NCBI RefSeq assembly: GCF_947179515.1
Contig: NC_067473.1
Coordinates: forward strand, 77,054,936 to 77,118,935
Reading direction: 5' to 3'
Length of the DNA stretch: 64,000 nt
DNA from: Apodemus sylvaticus
Taxonomy: Eukaryota; Chordata; Mammalia; Rodentia; Muridae
Positions within the stretch are counted from its first letter, which is position 1. Each line of letters begins with the position of its first letter. The notes beneath the pieces were generated by a model. The model worked only from the letters and a program-made list of their open reading frames with translations. It made no database searches and was not told where the DNA came from. Below, one piece after another: positions 54,863 to 64,000 of this stretch. A program made the translations under genes and the position numbers.

Positions 54863-56716
54863 ATGTAAAGTGTGCAGTTCTCTAAAATTATAACTAGCTA
54901 TCGGGTGATACATTAAGCTTAATTGTAACTTCAGTTGTAGAGAAATAGAAAATGAAAACGTTTCCAAGACTGGTTGGGAGCACACCACTGAGTCTTTGGA
55001 ACCAAGGGGAATCATCAGCTAAAACCTGGCAAAAGGAGCATGCAGTGTCCTTACAGAGTTCTGCAAAGCACATTCTCATGAAGGTCTGGGAATGAGTTTC
55101 TCCAGACACATTTGTGAATAGGTTTGTTGGGAAGGAATTATTATGTTATTATTATTATCATTATTTTTATTATTATTACCTTATATAAAAATTGACTTTG
55201 GAGAGGTTGCTTCTAGTCTGAGGATGGAAGCGGGTGGACTCACTACACTGGTTTTTGGTTTTGTCCGAGTTCACTAACTTTCTTATGAAAAATGAACAGA
55301 ACAAGATCAGTAAAACAAACAAATGATCAGGACAGTGGAGCAGTTATGCTTCTGGCAAAAAAAAGGAGGCAGGAGAAGAAGCGTCTTAAATTGAGGATGC
55401 AGTGGGGGAAAGGTGGAAAATGGGAAAAGTCCCAGATAAAAGCCAAGCAAGGGATGGTGGGAGGTAACACACCCGCCACCCTGTCCCCTTCCAGACTCCA
55501 TGGCTGTCCTGATTTAGACAGAAGAAGGCAAAACAGCTCATCAGCATGCAGTTGATGATTTATACAGCTTGCTGTCAAAGACAGCACTGTCTAAAGACCC
55601 AGTAGAGAATGAGGGAAAACAGGCAGGTCCCTGTGAGAAAGCCAAGAGGGCGAATCACCGAGAAAGCATGCACAACAGAGCTTTGCTGCTCTGATGGCGT
55701 GAGCTTGATTAATCCCAAGACCCCGAGCTTTCATATGAGGGTCTCCTGGGATGTGTAACCCAAAGTTTGTAGCGATCCTGGCAGAAAGCAGTACATAGTA
55801 TTTGTAGCAAATGTGCTGGCTTTTAAACACCACTTTAGTTCCAGCAGGAATTCCTGTGTTCTTTGGTGTAACCCACGCTTGGCTGCGAATTACAACTTTT
55901 GCCTTATGCAAGTTTATAGCCTCACTGGACACCGAGGCCTTAGTTTCCTCTCTTGCAAAACTCCTGGATTAGAGTAGATTTTACCCTTATTCTACAGGAC
56001 TGTCTTTCAGCAGTCCAGTAATTGTGCATAACTAGTTCCAACATATCTTGGACTAGAGTAGGGGAGTTAGAATGTACTGATTTTTTTTTCTGGAAACATT
56101 CATTCTTATATGTTGCCAAACTGTTGAGGATATGAAGTTATTATTAAGGTCAGTAGTGACAGGCAGCTGGAAATGTAATGAGTCGGGGAAGGGAGGCAGA
56201 GGCAGCCCCAGTGTGAAGGGGTCCTCAAATGCTGACGAAGTAATTTCATCTACCATTCTGAAAACCTAGAATTAAAGGCATATCTGTGCGTGGCAAGACA
56301 TCGGGCAGCTCGTGTGCAGGACTGTCACCCCGGTCAGGCATCAACACCCCACATAGACTCTGTCATGGCTGGATCTGTCCTTGAATAGCCAGCAGCACTT
56401 TAGAGTCCATTCTAAATCTAAACAGGAAATTTCTAGAAAAATAAACTTAAAAGGGTGGGGAACACATACACACAAGGAATAAAAGATGTGAGTCTCTGGG
56501 AACTAAGAAACAAAAGGTCTGGACATGCCTATGGGATAGATACTCTGTGCAGTCAATGTCATTTTCTGTAAATTACGGAGGAGAGACACAGAGTACATGG
56601 ATGTTAAATGATTAAGATCATAGCTATAACAGAGAACACAAAGAACCCATATAAATACAGTTTTCTTTCCACCAAAGCAAAACTTGTGTATATATGTGAG
56701 ATATATGCATGTTTGG
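54863..56716. other. Unique DNA with a (TTA)n patch
   Basis: An AT-rich (TTA)n-like patch lies at 55140-55181. No repeat or coding sequence recognised elsewhere. Confidence 0.5.
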
Positions 56717-56744
56717 GTGCGTGCGTGTGCGTGTGCGTGTGCGT

Positions 56745-56796
<52 letters not shown>

Positions 56797-56805
56797 GCAT
56801 GTGGG
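56717..56805. repeat. (GCGTGT)n and (GT)n alternating purine-pyrimidine tract
   Basis: gcgtgt hexamers pass into a pure (GT)n run, about 89 bp of alternating purine and pyrimidine. Open frames of up to 206 residues that cross it are artefacts. Confidence 0.95.
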
Positions 56806-56874
56806 TGCAAAAGCACATGTGTGCATGGATCTGTGCAAAAGCCAGAGGTCACCATCAGGCATCCTCCATCTCCC

Positions 56875-57105
56875 CCTTTTTTGGTACTCTCTTTTTTTTT
56901 GTTTAAGACAGGTGGTCTCACTGACTCTGGAGACCAACTCAGCTATACTTGCTGGCCAAGGACCTCCAGGGACCCCCTTGTTTGTGTACCTCAATACCTG
57001 CTTACACACTGCACCAGGCTTTGTGTGGTGCTGGGGACCCGGACCCAGGCTCTCACGCTTACGTAGCAGCTGCTCTACTGACTTCGCCATCCCCCCACCC
57101 ACAGT
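56875..57105 (-). repeat. Composite SINE (tRNA-head/B1/tail type)
   Basis: On the plus strand: gtttaagacaggtggtctcactgac, gccaaggacctccagggaccc, gtggtgctggggacccgg, then ctgctctactgacttcgccatcccc. This is the complement of the composite found at 52680-52995. Confidence 0.65.
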
Positions 57106-57134
57106 GTTTCTTTTAAACATGAGTGATTTTATAA

Positions 57135-57275
57135 ATTATTTTAGACGTGTCCGTGTGGCTCAGACTCATCGTGAATGCACTACGTATCTGAGGTTGACCT
57201 GGAACAGCTGTTCCTCCTGCCTCCTTCTCCCAAATGCTGGGATGAGAGGCATGTGCCGCCACGCCCATTTATACA
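57135..57275 (-). repeat. B1-related SINE, strongly diverged
   Basis: The second half is clear (ctgcctccttctcccaaatgctgggatgagaggcatgtgccgccacgcc); the first half is worn. Confidence 0.65.
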
Positions 57276-57354
57276 CATTGCCGAGGAGGAGACCAAGGAA
57301 TTAGTTAGGCAAGTGCTCTACCATCTTCAGAGCATCAATAATTTTTAAAATTGC

Positions 57355-57600
57355 TCTTTGGTTAGTATATGAAGAGATGTATTTCATTATGACATACATA
57401 CATTTCCATACATATGTGATTATGCTCTGTTCTCATGTGCTCCCCGATGCCTTCCTCCATCCACCCTTCATACACATAAACACACACACACTAATTTTAA
57501 ACCTAGATGCTGCATGTGAAAAACAGTGTCTGGGTCTGGCTAATTTCACTTAACATAATGATCTAATATAGGGAATATTACCAAAAGATATTTGTAGATA
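57355..57600 (-). mobile_element. Ancient L1 3' portion, antisense
   Basis: Phrases such as gtatttcattatgacatacatacat and gtgtctgggtctggctaatttcacttaacataatga match the complement of old L1 3' regions. No open frame or TSD. Confidence 0.55.
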
Positions 57601-57696
57601 AATTAAATTTTTATGGTCTTTTCTTTTGTATAAGAAAACACTAGGTTTGTCTGATACAAAGAGAACAGCAAACATAGGAAAGATAAAGCAGCTGTA

Positions 57697-57830
57697 GACC
57701 AGATGTGGAGGTGCACATCTTTAATCACAGCACTTGGGAGACAGAGGCAGGTGAATCATTGTGAATTTGAGGCTAACCTGGTCTACATAGAGAGTTTCAG
57801 ACCAGCCAGATCTATGTAGAGAGAACCTAT
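57697..57830 (+). repeat. B1 SINE
   Basis: Reads atgtggaggtgcacatctttaatcac, gacagaggcaggtgaatc, ctggtctacatagagagtttcag, followed by the compound simple repeat that probably grew from its tail. Confidence 0.85.
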
Positions 57831-57842
57831 GGAAGGAAGGAG

Positions 57843-57922
<80 letters not shown>

Positions 57923-58033
57923 GAGGGAGGGAGGGAGGGAGGGAGGGAGGAGAGAGAGAGAGAGAGAAAGGAGGGAAGAAGGAAAGAAAGAAAGAGAAGA
58001 AAGACAAACAAGCAAAGAAAGAAAAAAGAAAAG
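57843..58033. repeat. Compound (CA)n(GA)n(GGGA)n(GA)n polypurine tract
   Basis: (CA)n at 57843-57871, (GA)n to 57919, (GGGA)n with about seven units to 57949, (GA)n to 57967, then GAAA/GGAA-rich purines to about 58033. About 160 nt are almost pure purine on the plus strand. Frames crossing it are artefacts. Confidence 0.95.
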
Positions 58034-59483
58034 CAGCAAAAGAAGGAGGAATTCAAACAGCATCGACGTGCACAGGTGAGTGTTCTGTGAATACCTGTCC
58101 GGCTTTGTGTCTTAATGATGTACATCAACTCCATGGGCACCTGAACAACCTGGAGAAAGGAACTCTGATCATCTGCTCTATTCTTTGAAGTAAGGTGGTA
58201 GTTTTCACACTCAGGATGGATTCTCATGTGTCTGAGAAAGCAAGGGAAAGCTGCACAGACTTACAGCCTGCCGTTGTTGTCCTCATTAAATCATTCTGAG
58301 CTTCTTGATATCAACAGAGTTTTCACCTTTTAATCTGCCAGCTTATCTGGACATTACGACTGTTGACTTTCTCAGAGTTTTGGTTGGTTGGTTGCACTGA
58401 GGGCTTTGGATTCCTAACGTTGATAGTTTGGGGGAGGTACTGTAAGAAAGACCTAGCAGTGAGTGCAGTAGCTTTGTTTTCCAGAAAAAAGACTCTGGTT
58501 AGTCATTTGGGCCTTTTATCCACAGGAAGCCAAAAATCTGAATCTCACACACATTCTTGAACATTTGACAAATGCTGACGCCTGGGTTATTTGACTACTT
58601 AACGCTGTTCTTTATGAAATCATATCTCGAGCCCCACTTTGCTTGCCAAGAACAACTCTCTACTCAGTCCCCTGGCTGGGTCTCATCTCACGCCCCAGCA
58701 AGCAGCTCCCTCAGCGAGGATTAGCTATTCCTAACTGACCCAGTTCTAAATTTGAAAATGGAAAGGAAACATACTCCCCCAAGATGACCCAAACTGTGAT
58801 CTAAGAGTTGTCAGGGGACACTTTGTGTGCAGTCCTGTGGAGAGCGGTTAGAATCAGATGAACATGATCTGAGAAACGACCCTTAGCTTAGTTTCCTCCT
58901 CTCTATAATATTCATTTGGGTCCAGGCTGTCAGCCTTAAACTATGTTCAGAGAATGCTTCTGGACTTAGAATTTGTCAATTAGCAATCAATTTGATGACA
59001 TCTTAAAGATGATCTAATCCAAAGGTACCCAAATTTTCCTGGGTCACAGCCAATGAACCTCTTGGTGATTTCTTTTAAGAGCATTCCTAAACCAAAGCAG
59101 CAGTGACAATCTTGCCCACCTTAAGCTCTGGGATTAAAGGTGCTCAGTCTCATTGGTCAAGTAGGTGAATTTAGAAATCTAATAAGCATTCACAGCGTAT
59201 TAAGAGCTGTTTTTAAATAAATGCACAAAGTAATAAAAGAAAACCTTATTTTTACTTATTAACTATAATTATTGCCGATTGAGATGTATATACCTGCTTG
59301 TACAGTTCATAGAAAACCATAGAATCAGATTGAGCTCTACAACCCTATTTATTGCTCCCTGCTGATTTTTAGGTAGTGTTGCTTTTTGGGTTTTCTGTTG
59401 TTGTTGTTGTCATCATTGTTTTTAAGTAAAAATAGCCCAAAAAGTCCATCTTTACAAAAAGATGACATCAAAAAACATAGTCT
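58034..59483. other. Unique DNA, no gene seen
   Basis: No repeat or coding sequence recognised. Confidence 0.5.
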
Positions 59484-59652
59484 GAACCCAGGGATGGTGG
59501 CATCTTTAATACTAGCACTTGGTAGGCAGAGAGCATCTCTGTGACTTTGGGGCCATGGAGGTCTACATAGGGAGTTCTAGGACAACCAGATCTACAAAGA
59601 GAAACCCTATCTAAAAAATAAATAAATAAATAAATAAAAAAAAAAAAAAAAG
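59484..59652 (+). repeat. B1 SINE with (AAAT)n/A tail
   Basis: Reads gggatggtggcatctttaatac, tagcacttggtaggcagag, ggtctacatagggagttctagga, then an (aaat)n and A tail. Confidence 0.85.
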
Positions 59653-60312
59653 CAAGTAGGCAAAACATTGCATGAGCTACTGTTCTAAAGTATTTCAAGC
59701 TATTGTTTTACCTGGCATCTGAAAGCTGTAAAGTTACACTCTGTTGCCTTTGCAACTTCATAATATTCTGCAATACCCTTCCTTCTAGTTCACTATATCA
59801 CCCCAGGGCACTACAATGTATGATTCTGGAATTGTAAGTCTTATTCTTAACATCTCATTTCACTGATAAGCAAAGTAAGGCCAAGAGTAATTATGGAGTT
59901 TTATTTATCCTGATTATAAGATAATCTAAGATCAGACGCTGTGTTTAGAATACTAAGAGCTTATCCCTTGTCAGAAACGTAATTCATCTCACAGATGTTG
60001 ACCCTGTGGAGTAATTGATGGATTTGAAGCTAACCCCGGCCTCCAGGGCATCTCTGTTTTGTACCCACTACTGGATGGTCCTCAGCACACTGAATAAAAC
60101 GTAGTTCACAGAGAGGAACTTGTGCAAGGGGATTTGTGGAACCATGAGGAGCACCCTGTCCAGGACTTTCTCCTAACATCCATTTTCCTGCTTCTCTCAT
60201 CTGGAGACTCACTTGCACTCTTCTGAAAACACTATACTTTCTCTCCCCTGATTCTCCATTTTTTATTCCTTCATGTGTTCTACTTCTACTTCCTAAGACG
60301 ACATGTATTTAT
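59653..60312. other. Unique DNA, no gene seen
   Basis: No repeat or coding sequence recognised. Confidence 0.5.
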
Positions 60313-60530
60313 AAAGACCCACTCCTTGTTTTTTTTTAAAGGATTTATTTATTTATTATACGTAAGTACACTGTGTAGCTGTCTTCAGACATCCCATAAG
60401 AGGGCATCAGATCTCATTATGGATGATCGTGAGCCACCATGTAGTTGCTGGGATTTGAACTCAGGACCTTAGGAAGAGCAGAAAGTGCTCTTAACTGCTG
60501 AGCCATCTCTCTAGCCCAAAGACCCACTCC
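60313..60530 (-). mobile_element. B2 SINE with 13-bp TSD
   Basis: The body is 60326-60517: a T-rich tail with attt repeats, gtacactgtgtagctgtcttc, agagggcatcagatctc, cttaactgctgagccatctc, ctagccc. aaagacccactcc is duplicated exactly at 60313-60325 and 60518-60530. Confidence 0.93.
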
Positions 60531-61299
60531 CTTATAAAAGAGCAAGCTATTGTTGGGCTATTTATAATAATAGTCACAATTTTCAAACTCTTTGGTAACT
60601 AAGATATCTGCCCAGTGGAATGTATGTAATGGTGATCCATGCAATTTCTAGAAAGTACCCTTAAAGCGAAGAAAAGTGCACATGCAAACGCTTGTTGGCT
60701 GAAGTGAAAACCTAGTCTTGGGCCACATGGACAATACATACGGAGAGGTAACCTTCGTTTACACAGGAAAAAATGCAGTTATATAGTCCTGAAGTCAGTG
60801 TTACTTGAGTGTTTTGCCAGAACCACATAGATCTAGTACTAACAAATATAAGACTATTGCCAGGACACTGAGACAGCACAGAATGTACTTTAGAACAGTG
60901 CCTACAGAGATTAACTCTACATACTCAAAACACATAATGCCTTAGGACACATAACTCCAGGCATCTGCCAAAAACATATGAAGCCAAACTTACTATTACT
61001 CCCTCAAGGATAGAACTATTTATTCACAGCCTATGTCTCCCATAAAGACATACTTTATAAACCGTGTGAGTTCTGACTGAAATATGTGAAAGATTAATAT
61101 GTTTTCATGAGAGAACTCCTCCCTTAAACTTAGTCCAATTTAAAATGACAAACTAAGTACCTCATCTTCAGTCTTGCCCCAGCCTCATTAGTGATATAAA
61201 AGGGTTTATAAGACATGAACTCACACACAAAAAAGACAACAACAACAACAACAAAAACAATAACAGAACGTCAGGAGAAGTACAGCAAGAGAAGGGGTG
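60531..61299. other. Unique DNA, no gene seen
   Basis: Only a short (CAA)n patch at 61230-61256 stands out. Confidence 0.5.
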
Positions 61300-61520
61300 A
61301 AATCACAGAACAGTGAGAGAGGGGTGAGGTCACAGAACAGTGGGAGAAGGAAGGGGTGAGGTCACAGAACAGTGGGAGAAGGAAGGGGTGAGGTGACAGA
61401 ACAGTGAGAGAGAGGTAAAGTCATAGAACAGTGAGAGAAGGAAGGGGTGAAGTCACAGAACAGCAGAAGTAGTAATGTCAGAGAACAGCAAGAAAAGGGA
61501 TGATGTCACAGAACACTGAT
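61300..61520. repeat. Minisatellite, 25-32-bp unit, eight copies
   Basis: Each unit centres on gtcacagaacagtg followed by a purine-rich agagaaggaaggggtga. Copies of the centre start near 61302, 61330, 61361, 61393, 61420, 61452, 61477 and 61505. All eight keep agaaca; two have aggtca just before it. Confidence 0.9.
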
Positions 61521-62423
61521 AACAGAAAAGCAGGTGAACAGAGCTAAATCCTAAACTGGCCGCGGGGTTCCAAGAAACACCCTCATTTACTTCACACAGC
61601 CTTCTGAGTAGCCCAGGAGGTGACACAGCGCCCCATGCTACAGTAGATGGTCTACACCCATGCACATAAAGTCAACTCAAATGAACTCTGTGGACTTAAG
61701 CAAAGCATAGGAAGTTGGGAGGGGAAAGGAGGAAGAGGAGTTAGAGGGAAGGAAACAAGGGATGGATTTTATTAAAGCACATTATATGCATGAATAAATC
61801 CTGAAAACAGTAAAAAAAAAAAAAGTAATTTAAAAAACACTCTGAAAGCAACAAAGCTAACAAAGCTTCTTCAGTCACACACTGTAGGCTGTCCCTCCCT
61901 GACAGCAGGATGTTTACTACAGGGATCCAGGACCCGAGGAACCACGGCAAAATTAAGACAGAGGTACCAAACTATCATACTAAAAAAACAAGAATATGAT
62001 ATGGAAATTTTTATACTACCCTTTTAAAAATCTTTCTCTCTCTCTCTCTCATTTTATTCCCAGAATGCTAGCAACAAAACTTAAATATTCTAGGCAGGAG
62101 TTACACAATTTCTCTTGAGGAATACAGCCAGGCCACCACGACAGCAGAGCTGCAGACTGTGTGTGTTCCCTACAAGTAACCTAACTCAACAAGCTTCATC
62201 CACAGACTTCAGAATTTCCATTACCTTTTACATATCTTTATCTTTGTGTGTGTACCCAAAATACATGAAAAAAATTAACTAAATTTGTAGTAGATTGAAG
62301 TTATCTCCAAAAAAGATGAGATAAAAATCGTATTTAAAAAAATGAAAGAAGAAAGATGCATGCATGTTCACACAGGCTCACAACACATACACATAACTAA
62401 AACAATAAAAACAAACCTTTTAC
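61521..62423. other. Unique DNA, no gene seen
   Basis: Purine-rich at 61720-61760 and a (TC)n patch at 62035-62051. No gene recognised. Confidence 0.5.
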
Positions 62424-62600
62424 CTGGAAACTGGTGGCACACACCACCAATCTCTGCATTCAGGAGGCAGAGGCAGACTGATCTCTGAATTAGAGGCCAG
62501 CCTAATCTACAGAAAAAGTTCTAGAACAGCCAGGGCAACACATAGAAACCCTATCTAAAAAACAAAAACAAAACCCCACAACAAACAAAAGAAAAAACAA
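62424..62600 (+). repeat. B1 SINE with long A-rich tail
   Basis: Reads gaaactggtggcacacaccacc, attcaggaggcagaggcagac, gaggccagcctaatctacag, then an A/CAAA-rich tail. Confidence 0.85.
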
Positions 62601-62691
62601 ACAAAAAAAATCTTTTAAATTATGAAATTTCACAATCTTAGAGTAAAGAAAAAATATTACAAATTTTAGATTTAAACACATACAAGTTTAG

Positions 62692-62775
62692 GGCCAGGGA
62701 TGAGCCCGGCATTTGAGCGATTGTTGACTGTCCAAGAGGCCTTGGGTTTAATCACAGAAGCACAAAATAAATATG
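62692..62775 (+). repeat. ID-related SINE, diverged
   Basis: Reads ggccagggatgagcccggc ... aagaggccttgggtttaatcacag then an A-rich end: a worn tRNA-Ala-type SINE. Confidence 0.55.
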
Positions 62776-62799
62776 TAACTAAACAAAAACAAGTTTAAG

Positions 62800-62970
62800 C
62801 ATCCCTGTGAGTATTCAGCAGGCAAAGATGCTTGCCACCAAACCTGACAATGTGAGTTTGAACCCTTGGAAGCCACATAAGGGAAGGTGAAAACAGAACC
62901 TTAACTTGTCCTCTGGCCTCCCAAGTGCCATGACACGGAAGCACACACATAGACAAATAAATGCAGAAAC
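62800..62970 (+). repeat. B2/B3-superfamily tRNA-derived SINE
   Basis: Reads cagcaggcaaagatgcttgcc, accaaacctgacaatgtgagt, cttgtcctctggcctccca, then aaataaatgcagaaac. Confidence 0.75.
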
Positions 62971-62994
62971 GAAGGAGACGGCTCTCACCGGAAG

Positions 62995-63190
62995 CAAGGA
63001 ATGGAGTTCTAGGGTCAGAGAACTTACCTAGTGTTCAAAGCCCTGGCTTCAGTCCCCAGAACCTCACAAAACCCCATAGTGTAGAGCACAGCTGAACTCC
63101 CAGCATTCAGGAAGTGGAGGCAGGAGGGTCACAAGTTCAAGGTCTTCCTTGAAGAGTCTTGGGACTGACTACCCTGGATTCCTAATACCC
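62995..63190 (+). repeat. B4 SINE (ID-type head joined to B1)
   Basis: A tRNA-type head (agaacttacctagtgttcaaagccctggcttcagtccccagaacc) is joined to a B1-type half (gaactcccagcattcaggaagtggaggcaggagg ... ttcaaggtc). Confidence 0.8.
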
Positions 63191-63371
63191 TGTTTTAAAC
63201 AAGAAAAGAACCATGTTGATATCAGACTTCTTGGTAGCAACAGTAGAAGTTAGAAATGTCTCCAAAATCACATAGTTTGTAAAGTAAATGTGAAAGCAAA
63301 ATGATGAACTTCAGTTATTTAAGATCCTAATTTTTTTTTTTTCTTCAGGAGGCAATTAGAAGAGATTTAAG

Positions 63372-63465
63372 ATTCAAGCTTGGTGCTGACACGTGTCTGT
63401 AATCCCAGCATTGAGGATGCTGAGGCAGATCTGTCTGGAGTTTGAAACCAGTGTGGGCACTATAG
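63372..63465 (+). repeat. B1 SINE, partial
   Basis: Reads agcttggtgctgacacgtgtctgtaatcccagcattg, aggatgctgaggcagatc. A purine-rich GGGA/GGAA tract at 63470-63540 follows and may have grown from its tail. Confidence 0.75.
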
Positions 63466-63589
63466 CTAGAAAAGGAAAGGAGGGAGGAGAAGGGAGAGGG
63501 GGAAGGACGGAGGGGGAGGGAAGGACGGAGGGAAGGAAAGGATATGATGTATCAAAGTAGTATGTGAAACAGAAACAAGAAATACAGTT

Positions 63590-63765
63590 CTGAACAGGAA
63601 TGTGCAGCTGAATCAGTAGAGTACAGGAAGCCCTGGGTTTGATTCCCAGCACCTGTAATACTGGTAGAAGAAGGTAGAAACATAAGGATCAGAAGTTCAA
63701 TGACAGCTGCAAAGGTGAGTTCGAGGCCAACCTAAACTAGCCACCCTCTCAAAAAACCCAACAAC
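63590..63765 (+). repeat. B4 SINE (ID-type head joined to B1)
   Basis: Head atcagtagagtacaggaagccctgggtttgattcccagcacc, then a worn B1 half ending gagttcgaggccaacctaaac. Confidence 0.75.
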
Positions 63766-63954
63766 ACAAAATAGCTGGTATTGGGGAAGCTCAGAATTCA
63801 AATCAAAACAGAAAGCAGAGTCACCCCACAAAGACAGGCAAATTGTACCCCAAGCCAACCTTTGTCTGACACCTGTTTTCCATGTGACTGAAGAAGTAAG
63901 AGTAGTTTAGGGTTTTTTACAATTTAAAGTGGCTTTTAAAAATCAAAGGAAGAG

Positions 63955-64000
63955 GGCTGGTGAGGTGACTCAGCGATTATGAGGACTGACTACTCTTCTA
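63955..64000 (+). repeat. B2/B3 SINE head, cut by the window end
   Basis: Reads agggctggtgaggtgactcagcg then gaggactgactactcttct, the first part of a tRNA-derived SINE running off the window. Confidence 0.8.

Noticed and set aside
56503..57304. Open frames over 200 residues on both strands
   Set aside because: They run through the GT/GCGTGT tract and a SINE; the translation is Cys-Val or His-Thr repeats.
57721..58227. 168-residue Ser/Leu-rich minus-strand frame
   Set aside because: Translation of the GA/GGGA polypurine tract.
1..64000. CRISPR arrays, bacterial operons, ribosome-binding sites
   Set aside because: The window is mammalian; the regular repeats present are microsatellites, minisatellites and SINE tails without spacer structure.

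Overview
This is a window of rodent nuclear DNA, most probably rat (Rattus). The evidence is the repeat set: B1, B2, B3, B4 and ID-type SINEs, hAT-Charlie copies of the rodent URR1 kind, many microsatellites, and LINE-1 elements. The youngest LINE-1 has a rat-like ORF1 and a 5' UTR unlike the mouse monomer type. I found no host protein-coding exon, tRNA gene or CRISPR array. All long open frames outside the L1 elements are read-throughs of simple repeats, SINEs or antisense L1. The window looks like a gene desert or a large intron.

Layout. 1-14.6 kb: largely unique DNA with scattered old SINEs, an Lx-like repeat (3.8-4.4 kb), a 177-bp young L1 tail with a perfect target-site duplication (TSD) at 8.66 kb, and a URR1-like DNA transposon at 13.2 kb. 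14.6-22.8 kb: an AT-rich tandem repeat, an internal antisense L1 fragment split by a B1, an ancient antisense L1, and a twin-primed (5'-inverted) Lx-type L1 at 19.1-19.9 kb with a 15-bp TSD. 22.8-30.5 kb: a full-length L1 with both ORFs open and all key catalytic residues present. It is followed, inside the same 16-bp TSD, by a second 5'-truncated L1 3' end with its own poly(A), a composite insertion. 30.5-41.5 kb: an older Lx 3' end (32.3-33.6 kb), SINEs, microsatellites and a second URR1-like copy. 41.5-47.7 kb: a second near-full-length L1 with broken ORFs and a 15-bp TSD; its 5' UTR holds a solo LTR of class II (ERVK/IAP-like) type with a 6-bp TSD. 47.7-64 kb: LTR-like fragments, unique DNA, an inverted 5S rRNA/L1 chimera at 51.8 kb, dense SINEs, a compound CA/GA/GGGA tract and a minisatellite at 61.3 kb.

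The only protein-level machinery is that of LINE-1. ORF1p is a trimeric RNA chaperone and ORF2p is an endonuclease plus reverse transcriptase; together they perform target-primed reverse transcription. The L1 copies, the SINE insertions with TSDs and the 5S chimera are products of that reaction, so the window is best read as a record of L1 activity: simple truncation, twin priming, template switching or 3' transduction, and later nesting by other elements.
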